From positions 1 to 12,412 of the forward strand of contig JAEOTJ010000437.1 of NCBI GenBank assembly GCA_016839905.1: a DNA stretch of 12,412 nucleotides, read 5' to 3'. Both the position numbers and the translations under genes were made by a program. The notes beneath the pieces were generated by a model. The model worked only from the letters and a program-made list of their open reading frames with translations, searched no databases and was not told where the DNA came from. Position 1 is the first letter of the stretch, and each line of letters begins with the position of its first letter. This DNA is from Promethearchaeota archaeon. Lineage in GTDB: Archaea > Asgardarchaeota > Lokiarchaeia > Sigynarchaeales > SOKP01. Positions 6,039 through 12,412 of the stretch are shown one piece after another.

Positions 6039-7364
6039 ATGAATTCAAAAAAAATTTATCCTTCATTCCTACAGAAACTAAATAAAAAGGAAGAGATATC
6101 TGGATTAAAGGAAGATAATAACGATTTTGACTTAAAAAAACCAAGAAAATACCGTACGATCATTTCTTTTAATGATAATTCGCAGAGAGAAAATTTTCTT
6201 AAAGTTCATGAGGATTTGAATATATTAAAAAAATTTGATTTTATTTCAAGTATAAATGCTCTTTTAACAGAAAATGAAATTTTAAGCCTTCAAAATGAAA
6301 AAGATATAAAAATAATTGAAGAAGATCAAAAACTTTTTCTATCAATTCTCGAAGTAAATGAAATTATCGGATTGAATAATTATAGAAATTCGGTATTTCA
6401 ATTCACCGGTAGTAATATAAATGTCGGCATCATTGACAATGGAATAAATCAAAATGTCGATTCCATTAGTAGGACCATTAAAAAGCAATATTTAATAAGC
6501 AAAACTATTGAAGAGAAAAAATCCAAATCAAAGCTTAAGAGAGCTACTCATGGAACATTAATGGCAAGTATCATCGGAAATCAATATATAGATTATAATG
6601 ATAATATAATTGGAATTGCTCCCGATGTGAAAATTATTGATTTTTTTATTTCTAATAAATCTGAAAAATATTACTTTTCTGATATTTTAGAAACATTTGA
6701 TTTAATTATTAAAGAAAGTATTGAAATTGATATATTACTAATTTCTTTTACAACATTAAATCCATCAGATGGAAATGATATTTTATCTCTTGCATGTAAT
6801 GCATTAGTAGATAAAGGTATCATTATTGTCTGTCCGGCAGGAAATTCCGGGCCTGAAAATTATACAATAGGAAGCCCATCTGCGGCAGAAAAAGTAATTA
6901 CAGTAGGAGCCTTAACTAAAGATGGAATAATTTCATCTTTTAGTGGAAGAGGTCCTACCCTTGATGAAAGGGAAAAACCAGAAATATATTTACCAGGATC
7001 AGAAATTAACATCCCCTTATCGAATAAAAATAGAATAGATATGTCTGGAACAAGTATTTCTGCAGCGATTTGCGTAGGTATAATTGCAATTATAATAGAT
7101 TTTAATAAAAGCTTATCATCCAAGGAAGTATTGGAAATAATAAAAAAATCAAGTTTCTTAGTAAATAGTGGAAAAGGAAAAAATAAATATCAATCACCCA
7201 GTATTGTAAGGATTTTTAAAGAATTAAAACATTATCAAGAAGAAACTCTTTCATATCAATATTTACTGAGAAGGTCTTTAAAATTTTCAATTGAGTTTTT
7301 CATTACTTTTCTTATTATATTTTATATTGTATATGTTATTGATATATCACGATTCTTTCTTTAA
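6039..7364 (+). CDS. Subtilisin-like (S8) serine protease with C-terminal membrane anchor
   Basis: 441 residues. The catalytic triad and oxyanion Asn are intact and in order: D133 in GIIDNGI, H171 in ATHGTLMAS, N269 in CPAGNSGP and S339 in MSGTSISAA (the usual Pro after GTSxA is replaced). Residues about 36-105 resemble an I9-like propeptide (YRTIISFND... IEEDQ). There is no N-terminal signal peptide; the first 35 residues are charged. A single hydrophobic segment (about 416-436) close to the C-terminus is preceded by RR and K, so the protein looks tail-anchored with its protease domain probably on the cytosolic side. The alternative is an unrecognised export route. It starts 31 bases after the aldolase-family gene; the next gene follows after 14 bases with a strong ribosome site, suggesting a shared transcript. 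Confidence 0.9.
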   Translation: MNSKKIYPSFLQKLNKKEEISGLKEDNNDFDLKKPRKYRTIISFNDNSQRENFLKVHEDLNILKKFDFISSINALLTENEILSLQNEKDIKIIEEDQKLFLSILEVNEIIGLNNYRNSVFQFTGSNINVGIIDNGINQNVDSISRTIKKQYLISKTIEEKKSKSKLKRATHGTLMASIIGNQYIDYNDNIIGIAPDVKIIDFFISNKSEKYYFSDILETFDLIIKESIEIDILLISFTTLNPSDGNDILSLACNALVDKGIIIVCPAGNSGPENYTIGSPSAAEKVITVGALTKDGIISSFSGRGPTLDEREKPEIYLPGSEINIPLSNKNRIDMSGTSISAAICVGIIAIIIDFNKSLSSKEVLEIIKKSSFLVNSGKGKNKYQSPSIVRIFKELKHYQEETLSYQYLLRRSLKFSIEFFITFLIIFYIVYVIDISRFFL

Positions 7365-7378
7365 AGCAAGGAAAAAAG

Positions 7379-7891
7379 ATGTTTCCGATATTTCACATTG
7401 CATTGCCTTTATTAATATTCGAAATACCGCAAATTAAAAATAAATATGAAGTTAATAGATTAGCTTTAATCATTGGTTCGATGTTTCCAGATATTATTGG
7501 AAAGATTTTCTTATTTTTGAAATTAGATTCAGGAAGAGGTTTTTCTCATTCAATTTTATTTGTATCTTGTTGTTTTTTAGTTCTTTTTTTTATTTCGAAA
7601 AGAAATAAATCTATTTCAGTTCCTTTTTTAATAGGGTGTATTTTTCATCTGATATTAGATTTACCTCATGTTCCGTTATTTTATCCATTCATATATTATG
7701 AATTTCCAATTCTAGAAGATCCTATAGAATTCTGGCTTGAGGTATTATTTACTAATCCAATTGTAATAATTACTGAAATTGCTGGATTAATAATTTTATT
7801 ATTCATAATCATTAATAATAAATTATATAACACTCACTCGATAATAGCTTTCTTGAAAACTAATGAGAAGCTTCAAATTACCGAAAATTAA
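7379..7891 (+). CDS. Membrane-bound metal-dependent hydrolase, DUF457/YdjM-like
   Basis: 170 residues with about four hydrophobic segments. The polar residues placed in them match the DUF457 (YdjM/YbcI) family: H6 near the start, P37-D38 in GSMFPDIIGK, the RGFSHS motif with H57, and FHLILDLPH with H90, D94 and H97, a His/Asp set suited to metal binding. The family is named membrane-bound metal-dependent hydrolase, but its substrate is not known to me; related proteins are linked to membrane lipid processing. The start is fixed by the AAGGA Shine-Dalgarno at 7368-7372, six bases before the ATG. The gap to the protease stop is 14 bases, so the two membrane enzymes are probably co-expressed. Confidence 0.82.
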   Translation: MFPIFHIALPLLIFEIPQIKNKYEVNRLALIIGSMFPDIIGKIFLFLKLDSGRGFSHSILFVSCCFLVLFFISKRNKSISVPFLIGCIFHLILDLPHVPLFYPFIYYEFPILEDPIEFWLEVLFTNPIVIITEIAGLIILLFIIINNKLYNTHSIIAFLKTNEKLQITEN

Positions 7892-7928
7892 AAATAAATA
7901 AATATCAGTTGGTTTTTCATTTATTTTT
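7890..7928 (+). terminator. AT-rich inverted repeat after the DUF457 gene
   Basis: AAAAATAAAT (7890-7899) and ATTTATTTTT (7919-7928) form a 10-bp, all A/T inverted repeat with a 19-base loop. It begins in the stop codon and ends in a T run, consistent with a terminator, though such AT-only repeats arise easily in this genome. Confidence 0.4.
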
Positions 7929-7941
7929 TATAATTATATTC

Positions 7942-7949
7942 ATTTATAC
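7942..7949 (+). promoter_or_regulatory. Possible TATA box of the C1q-like gene
   Basis: ATTTATAC lies about 70 bases before the ATG at 8016. A start of transcription about 25 bases downstream would leave a leader of about 40 bases that includes the Shine-Dalgarno GAGGGG at 8000-8005. Low certainty in so AT-rich a gap. Confidence 0.3.
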
Positions 7950-8015
7950 AAATTAATAACTCATTTTTTTATTAATGGGGAATTCATTCATTAATATTAG
8001 AGGGGATAATTAAAA

Positions 8016-8567
8016 ATGTCTCGTAATGGTGGAAAAGGTACTCTCATCCTTGCGGTAATTATCGCTATTGCAGGACTAGGATTAGCTGGGATTAACTTTT
8101 TTAATATTGATTCAATTTCAAAGACAATTTCAAGTTCCGATTCAGTACCATTAACAAGAGTTTATCGAGATTCTCCTTATGATTTAAATGTAGATACTTG
8201 GTGGATTGTTGATTTCACAGCAATCACTAATGATACAGGAGATTATTTTGATCTTAAAAATGATAAATATTTCGCACCTAAAGATGGATATTATCATATT
8301 GAAGGGAATATTGCCTATACTAACGTAGCAACTGGAGCTCAATTTTATTTAGACATTATGATAAATGATATTTTAGAATCTCGAACCATGGTTCATTCCT
8401 CTGAAACATCTCCTAATATGGTTACAGCAGGTGCTTCAGATATAAGATATTTATATGAAGGAGATACAGTCCATCTAAGGACAAGACATTCAGGTGCTGC
8501 ACAAGAAACAGTACATGGTACCGCTGATTGTTATACATTTCTTGCAGTATTCTATTTGAGAAGTTAA
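8016..8567 (+). CDS. Membrane-anchored C1q/TNF-like jelly-roll protein
   Basis: 183 residues. A positively charged N-terminus (MSRNGGKG) precedes one hydrophobic segment (about 9-29), a signal anchor that places the rest outside the cell. Residues about 47-183 have the strand pattern of C1q/TNF-type jelly rolls: TRVYRDSPYDL, TWWIVDFTAI, DYFDLKNDKYFAPKDGYYHIEG (the last with the family's F-x-P-x-x-G-Y-Y-x-I signature at 86-95), AQFYLDIMINDI, YLYEGDTVHLRTRHSG and the closing strand TFLAVFYLRS. These domains form trimers and bind ligands or other surfaces; similar folds occur in phage and cell-surface proteins, so a surface-binding role is likely but the partner is unknown. The start is supported by GAGGGG at 8000-8005. 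It has its own gap on both sides and appears monocistronic. Confidence 0.82.
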   Translation: MSRNGGKGTLILAVIIAIAGLGLAGINFFNIDSISKTISSSDSVPLTRVYRDSPYDLNVDTWWIVDFTAITNDTGDYFDLKNDKYFAPKDGYYHIEGNIAYTNVATGAQFYLDIMINDILESRTMVHSSETSPNMVTAGASDIRYLYEGDTVHLRTRHSGAAQETVHGTADCYTFLAVFYLRS

Positions 8568-8582
8568 GATAATTAAATTCTA

Positions 8583-8593
8583 TTTTTTTTTTT
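8583..8593 (+). terminator. T11 run after the C1q-like gene
   Basis: Eleven consecutive T begin 16 bases after the stop codon of the C1q-like gene, the typical archaeal intrinsic termination signal. No G/C-rich stem precedes it. Confidence 0.45.
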
Positions 8594-8745
8594 ATTTCAA
8601 TCTCTTGACATTCTATTTGAATAATATTAAAATGATTATTACTTAGAACAAACTATGACAAGTGGAATGTCTCAGAATTATTTTTAGATTAACGGATAAA
8701 ATTTTATTATTTGGAGTAATATATTGTATTTGGTTGCTGGAAATG

Positions 8746-8770
8746 TGAATTCTTATCATATAATAATTCA
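8746..8770. repeat. 25-bp near-perfect palindrome upstream of the CoA-transferase
   Basis: TGAATT at 8746-8751 pairs with AATTCA at 8765-8770, and TTAT (8753-8756) with ATAA (8760-8763), around a central CAT. Ten of eleven opposing positions are complementary; only C8752 and T8764 mismatch. It could be an operator for a dimeric regulator or a hairpin in RNA. It lies about 200 bases before the CoA-transferase start. Confidence 0.55.
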
Positions 8771-8820
8771 TCCCATGCATTTATTTTATATATACAATAT
8801 ATAATATAAGGTTAGATTTT

Positions 8821-8916
8821 GTAGCTAAATGGGAGTTCACCACATTTGACTCTATCTATGAAATTAATGCCGAAGAGAAATCCTTTGGAGATTTAATTGG
8901 TGATTTGATTGATTAA
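8821..8916 (+). pseudogene. 31-codon open stretch without start codon, possible gene remnant
   Basis: In this frame the translation is VAKWEFTTFDSIYEI, then NAEEKSFGDLIGDLID and a TAA stop. Its composition resembles real protein (balanced charges, aromatic residues) rather than random AT-rich DNA, but no ATG, GTG or TTG precedes it before the upstream in-frame stop at 8764-8766. It may be the end of a decayed gene, a small ORF using an unusual start, or chance. No family recognised. Confidence 0.2.
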
Positions 8917-8966
8917 TTAATATCAATATATTAAAATAATATAATTAATTCAATAGGTAGATTCAT

Positions 8967-10355
8967 ATGGATGTTAAAAAATTGTATGAAGAGAAACTAT
9001 GTTCTCCAGAAGAAGCTGTTAAATGTGTTAAATCTGGAGATATTGTTGACTACGGTTTTATTATGTTAAAACCAGTGGTGTGCGATAAAGCACTTGCTGA
9101 GAGAGCCGGTGAACTCGAAAATGTGTGTGTATATGTTGGATTAACAATTCCTCCCATTCCTGCAATTGCGAAACACCCTAAATCGTTTATTTATAATGAT
9201 TGGCATTTTTCTAAGGTTACTAGATTTGGACAGAAACAAGGAATCCCTATATTTTATAATCCGCTACTCTTTAGTAGAGGTGTTCATACTGTTTTAAAAG
9301 ATGACAAGATTCCTGGATTTAGATCGTATTATTTCAATGAACCTGAGAAAGCAAAAGATGTAAAGATAATCGCAATAACTCAGGCAACCTCGATGGACGA
9401 AAATGGGAATTTCAATTTTGGGATTACTAATGCCGCAACCCTTGCCATGCTTGAAAACGTTGATGTAGTGATTATAGAAGTTAATAAGAAAATGCCCTGG
9501 GCAATGGGAGGATCTGAAGAAGTAATACATATATCAAAAGTCGATTATGTGGTTGAAGCACCAGATGATCAGGGACCCTTCATAATTCCAGAGATTAGAC
9601 TGACGAAAGTTGATGAAATGATAGCTTCACACATCATAGAAAAGATTGATAATGGTGCTACTATTCAATTGGGAATTGGAGGCATTCCTAGCGCAGTAGG
9701 AAAGGAAATAGCAAAATCAGATTTGAAAGATCTAGGCGGTCATACAGAGATGATAGTTGAGGGAAACATTGATATGGTGGAATCCGGTGTATTGACAGGG
9801 GTTTTAAAAGAGATTGATAAAAATAAAATAGTATACACTTTTGCCGCGGGTAGCCAGAGATTATACGATTTTATTGATAAAAATCCAAATCTCGAGAGTC
9901 ATCCAGTACATTATACCAATCATCCAAATACTATTCAAAAGTTTGATAATTTTGTGAGCATAAATAATGCTGTCCAAGTAGATTTATTCTCACAGGTAAA
10001 TGCTGAAAGTCGAGTTGAGGGGGATTTGCCTGTTCAACTCACTGGTACTGGTGGGATGTTGGATTTTGTTCTTGGTGCACGATTATGTAAAAATGGCAAG
10101 AGTTTCATTTGTTTACCCTCCACTTACAAGGATAAAAAAAGAAAAATACACTCCCGTATTGTTCCAACATTTAAGCCTGGAACTATTGTTACCGTTCCAA
10201 GAACTTTGGTAGATTATATTGTTACAGAATACGGTGCTGTTCAAATGTATAGTTGTCCTACGTGGATGCGAGCAAAAAAATTGATCTCTATAGCTCATCC
10301 TGATTTTAGGGAGGAATTAACTGAAGCTGCGAAGAAAATGAGAATTTTTAGATAA
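8967..10355 (+). CDS. 4-hydroxybutyrate/butyrate-type CoA-transferase
   Basis: 462 residues, acetyl-CoA hydrolase/transferase family (AbfT/Cat-like). These enzymes move CoA between acyl-CoA and acetate through a glutamyl-CoA thioester. Visible marks are ATSMDENGNFNFG (140-152), QLGIGGIPSAVG (234-245), the catalytic Glu region GGHTEMIVEG with E261, LTGTGGMLDFVLGA (358-371) and the C-terminal block TEYGAVQMY ... RAKKLISIAHPDFREEL (420-451). Conservation favours an active transferase of the 4-hydroxybutyrate/butyryl subgroup; the exact acyl substrate cannot be fixed by eye. AGGT at 8955-8958 is an acceptable Shine-Dalgarno eight bases before the ATG. There is no partner gene for a two-subunit enzyme, consistent with this single-chain family. 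A T10 run follows the gene. Confidence 0.88.
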   Translation: MDVKKLYEEKLCSPEEAVKCVKSGDIVDYGFIMLKPVVCDKALAERAGELENVCVYVGLTIPPIPAIAKHPKSFIYNDWHFSKVTRFGQKQGIPIFYNPLLFSRGVHTVLKDDKIPGFRSYYFNEPEKAKDVKIIAITQATSMDENGNFNFGITNAATLAMLENVDVVIIEVNKKMPWAMGGSEEVIHISKVDYVVEAPDDQGPFIIPEIRLTKVDEMIASHIIEKIDNGATIQLGIGGIPSAVGKEIAKSDLKDLGGHTEMIVEGNIDMVESGVLTGVLKEIDKNKIVYTFAAGSQRLYDFIDKNPNLESHPVHYTNHPNTIQKFDNFVSINNAVQVDLFSQVNAESRVEGDLPVQLTGTGGMLDFVLGARLCKNGKSFICLPSTYKDKKRKIHSRIVPTFKPGTIVTVPRTLVDYIVTEYGAVQMYSCPTWMRAKKLISIAHPDFREELTEAAKKMRIFR

Positions 10356-10394
10356 AAGAAATTAAAGGATGAAACATCAATCCATAATGATTTA

Positions 10395-10404
10395 TTTTTT
10401 TTTT
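10395..10404 (+). terminator. T10 run after the CoA-transferase
   Basis: Ten consecutive T lie about 40 bases after the stop codon, a likely archaeal termination tract separating this gene from the NuoCD-like gene. Confidence 0.4.
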
Positions 10405-10418
10405 AATAATTAATTATA

Positions 10419-10440
10419 ATATAAAATAGATATTTAAAAG
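10419..10440 (+). promoter_or_regulatory. Possible promoter of the NuoCD-like gene
   Basis: Two TATA-like strings, AATATAAAAT (about 10419-10428) and TATTTAAAAG (10431-10440), lie just before the ATG at 10453. The first is spaced for a nearly leaderless transcript. AAGGA at 10438-10442 could instead be a ribosome site ten bases upstream, in which case transcription must begin further left. Confidence 0.35.
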
Positions 10441-10452
10441 GAAAATGGATTC

Positions 10453-12000
10453 ATGCTCTCTCATAATACTCTCTTAAATTTGATGCAAGATTTTAAAGAA
10501 AACTTCGAGAAAGAATTGCGGAATATCGAAAATAAAGATTTTGGAATGCTTTTTAATGTAAATCGCTCAAGAATAAGGGATATTGGCATATTTTTACTTG
10601 AGAAAGGTGCGGTATTTCAAAATATCCTAATTAACGATTTAGAAGATAAACATGAACTAATTTATAAATATTATATTAAACTAAATAAAGAAAATAAATT
10701 TTGGTTTATTCATACGGAAGTTGATAAGAAGGCCGATATTGACTCGATTGAAATTATTTATCCACAATCAAGATTCATTGAAGAGGAAATAACTAAGCGT
10801 TATGGGGTAAAGTTTTCTCGATTTACCGAGGAAGTTGAAGAACTTTTTGTAATTCCAAGATCAATAAATCCAAGAGAGGGGGAATTTAACATCCTACCAA
10901 TTGGTATATATAATAAAATTCACTTAGATAATCATTATTTCTACACGCAGGTTGAAAATCATAATATTATCGCAGTTGCAGAAAAAACAGGTTGGCTTTA
11001 TCGTGGAATCATCCCATTATTAAAATATAAAAATTTATTCGAAGATAACATTAAAATTACTAAAAGAATTTGTTATACAAGTAGTTTTCATCATAATTTA
11101 GCTTATACAATGGCTGTTGAACAAATAGCGAATATTACAATTCAAGATAAAGTAAAATTAATAAGGACATTGCTCTGTGAATTAGAACGGTTTGAAAGCC
11201 ATCTTATATGGTTCGCAAATCTACAATATTTACTTGGTTTTAAAAGAAAAAATTATAACCTCATAAAACAAATAATTGAATTTCAAAATCTATATAAAAA
11301 ATATTTAAAATGTAAATTTTTAGATGATTTAAATCATATTGGATATACTATTAATCTCCGAAAAAACGAAATTTCAGAATTTAAACAAGATCTCAAGAAT
11401 TTATTCCCATCTATTCAGGACTCCATTTATGACTTCATTAATAAAGCATATGTGAAAGAACAATGCCGAGGAATTGGAATTTTAGAAAAAAAAGATGCGT
11501 TGGATGCTGGAGTGACTGGTCCATGTTTGAGAGCATCAGGTATAAATTATGATGTTCGCTATGAAAAACCATATTTGGCATATTTTCATGAAACTATTCC
11601 TAAAAAATGGGATGTTGTTATCTTTAATGAAGGAGATGTATATGCTCGAATTGAAATTAGATATTGGGAAATCATTAATAGCATGGAAATAATTAAAAGA
11701 ATTTTGAAATTCCTAATTGATGATGATTCTATGATTGAAACTGTTGATGTATCAGATATAAAGCTCGCTGCTAATGAAATCGCAATAACTCAGCTTGAAA
11801 GCCCCCAAGGAGAGCTATTATATTATCTCAAATCCGGTGACCGACCTGGAAAGAATAACTTAGGGGGTGTTTATATCGCCACTCCAAGCTTAAATAATTT
11901 CCTAGCATTAAATAATTATATCTTAAAAAATAATCGTATAAAAAATTTTGCTCTCATTATACATTCGTTAGATTTGAACTTTAGTGAAATAGATTTATAA
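10453..12000 (+). CDS. NuoC-NuoD (HycE-type) fusion lacking most [NiFe] ligands, Ehr-like
   Basis: 515 residues. Residues about 20-145 are a NuoC-like (30-kDa) domain with FWFIHTEVD and IYPQSRFIEEEITKRYGVKF. The rest matches the NuoD / group 4 hydrogenase large subunit: GWLYRGIIPLL (180-190), RICYTSSFHHNLAYTMAVEQ (205-224), LLCELERFESHL (240-251), GVTGPCLRASGINYDVRYEKPY (by parts, 353-374), GDVYARIEIRYWE and LESPQGELLYYLKSG. In hydrogenases Ni is held by CGIC near RIC and by DPCxxC at the end. Here C207 remains but the second Cys is S210, and the C-terminal pair is replaced by N509 and E512 in SLDLNFSEIDL. It therefore cannot carry a normal [NiFe] site and belongs with NuoD or energy-converting hydrogenase-related (Ehr) proteins. 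No small subunit, ferredoxin-like or membrane subunit genes adjoin it here. Confidence 0.85.
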   Translation: MLSHNTLLNLMQDFKENFEKELRNIENKDFGMLFNVNRSRIRDIGIFLLEKGAVFQNILINDLEDKHELIYKYYIKLNKENKFWFIHTEVDKKADIDSIEIIYPQSRFIEEEITKRYGVKFSRFTEEVEELFVIPRSINPREGEFNILPIGIYNKIHLDNHYFYTQVENHNIIAVAEKTGWLYRGIIPLLKYKNLFEDNIKITKRICYTSSFHHNLAYTMAVEQIANITIQDKVKLIRTLLCELERFESHLIWFANLQYLLGFKRKNYNLIKQIIEFQNLYKKYLKCKFLDDLNHIGYTINLRKNEISEFKQDLKNLFPSIQDSIYDFINKAYVKEQCRGIGILEKKDALDAGVTGPCLRASGINYDVRYEKPYLAYFHETIPKKWDVVIFNEGDVYARIEIRYWEIINSMEIIKRILKFLIDDDSMIETVDVSDIKLAANEIAITQLESPQGELLYYLKSGDRPGKNNLGGVYIATPSLNNFLALNNYILKNNRIKNFALIIHSLDLNFSEIDL

Positions 12001-12412
12001 TAATGATCTATTTTATAATTTAGGATATTTTTTTTATATAAATTTTTTTATAAAAATTCGTAAGATGCAAATACAAATAAGTCCACCTTAATTAGGAAAA
12101 TGAATAAGAACATCATCGTGTAATATTTTAAAGTATCAACCATCACTGGATTTTATATCAATCTTTTTTTTTTTAATACAATTTTTTACTTTTATAACTC
12201 ATTTCTAATACTCCTTTAAAAATATAGTTTCAATAAACTTAGCTAATAGTTCTTAATTATTTATCTTTATAAAAAAAGTTGTTTATATTATATTTCTTGA
12301 CTTTACAAGTTATTTTTTTTTAAGATCCTGAGAATTATTCTATTAAAAGATATTTTACGACATTATTTAATTTTCCTCTTTTTTATAGATTGCGAGTGAT
12401 AATTAAATCATT
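12001..12412. other. 412-base stretch without a recognisable gene
   Basis: Both strands are dense in stops and no open frame with a recognisable product was found. It holds an A/T hairpin (12041-12047 with 12052-12058, loop of four), an 11-base T run (12164-12174) and further T-rich tracts that may terminate the NuoCD-like transcript. A gene could begin beyond the right edge. Confidence 0.6.

Larger units (their letters stand above)
8568..8966. other. 399-base intergenic region with a palindrome and an ORF remnant
   Basis: No complete gene. It holds an 11-base T run after the C1q-like gene (8583-8593), a 25-base near-palindrome (8746-8770), AT-rich promoter-like stretches (about 8784-8808 and 8927-8939) and a 31-codon open stretch without a start codon (8821-8916). 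No tRNA-like cloverleaf was seen on either strand. Confidence 0.6.

Noticed and set aside
6860..7123. Minus-strand open frame inside the protease gene
   Set aside because: Antisense to the catalytic Asn/Ser region of the protease; a coding shadow.
8604..8640. TTGACA followed by an AT-rich hexamer, resembling a bacterial promoter
   Set aside because: Spacing is far from 17 bases and the gene content is archaeal, where TATA/BRE promoters are used.
9294..10298. Three short open frames within the CoA-transferase gene (both strands)
   Set aside because: All overlap the conserved transferase frame and have no family-like features.
10453..12000. Functional [NiFe]-hydrogenase large subunit
   Set aside because: Only one of the four nickel-binding cysteines is present.
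12001..12412. Possible tRNA or small RNA at the right end
   Set aside because: No cloverleaf, conserved TTC loop or C/D box pair could be recognised; the stretch is AT-rich and low in complexity.

Overview
The window is AT-rich and carries archaeal signals: AT-rich TATA-like boxes a few tens of bases upstream of starts, short or absent leaders, poly-T gene ends, and archaeal protein families. The mix of an archaeal DhnA-type aldolase / ADH synthase, several zinc-ribbon proteins, a membrane-anchored C1q-like protein, a LURP-one-related protein and a 4-hydroxybutyrate/butyrate-type CoA-transferase would fit an anaerobic Asgard (Lokiarchaeia-like) archaeon. That placement is an inference; no rRNA or other phylogenetic marker lies in the window.

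Layout. 1-401 (minus) is the N-terminal part of a macrodomain protein that runs off the left edge. 533-2168 (plus) holds three different small zinc-ribbon proteins, two of them membrane proteins. Convergent to them are a LURP-one/YxjI-like protein (2749-2207) and a low-molecular-weight protein-tyrosine-phosphatase family protein (3425-2931). A tandem 13-bp repeat carrying TATA-like elements on both strands separates the phosphatase from nadB (3502-5073, L-aspartate oxidase). Next comes a compact plus-strand group: an aldolase-family gene (5181-6007), a subtilisin-like protease with a C-terminal membrane segment (6039-7364) and a DUF457/YdjM-like membrane hydrolase (7379-7891). After these are a membrane-anchored C1q-like protein (8016-8567), a 399-base non-coding stretch with a near-perfect palindrome, a CoA-transferase (8967-10355), and a NuoC-NuoD-type fusion lacking most nickel ligands (10453-12000). 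The last 412 bases hold no recognisable gene.

The main discovery is in the aldolase / ADH synthase gene. Its reading frame is interrupted directly after the conserved PMDHG motif by a stop codon and a frame change. The interruption folds into an archaeal bulge-helix-bulge (BHB) splice motif: 4-bp central helix, two 3-nt bulges on opposite strands, long exon-exon stem, intron-side hairpin. Cutting both bulges at the canonical position removes exactly 32 nt (5269-5300), restores the frame and gives the continuous family sequence [13 protein letters not shown], a 264-residue protein of normal length. This is most simply a 32-nt BHB intron in a protein-coding metabolic gene, which a gene finder would miscall as a truncated protein starting at 5300.

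Functional links. NadB starts de novo NAD synthesis from aspartate. If the aldolase-family enzyme is ADH synthase, it would use aspartate semialdehyde to start aromatic amino acid synthesis. The CoA-transferase suggests short-chain fatty acid or 4-hydroxybutyrate metabolism. The NuoCD-like protein resembles hydrogenase-related complexes but stands without its usual partner subunits here.
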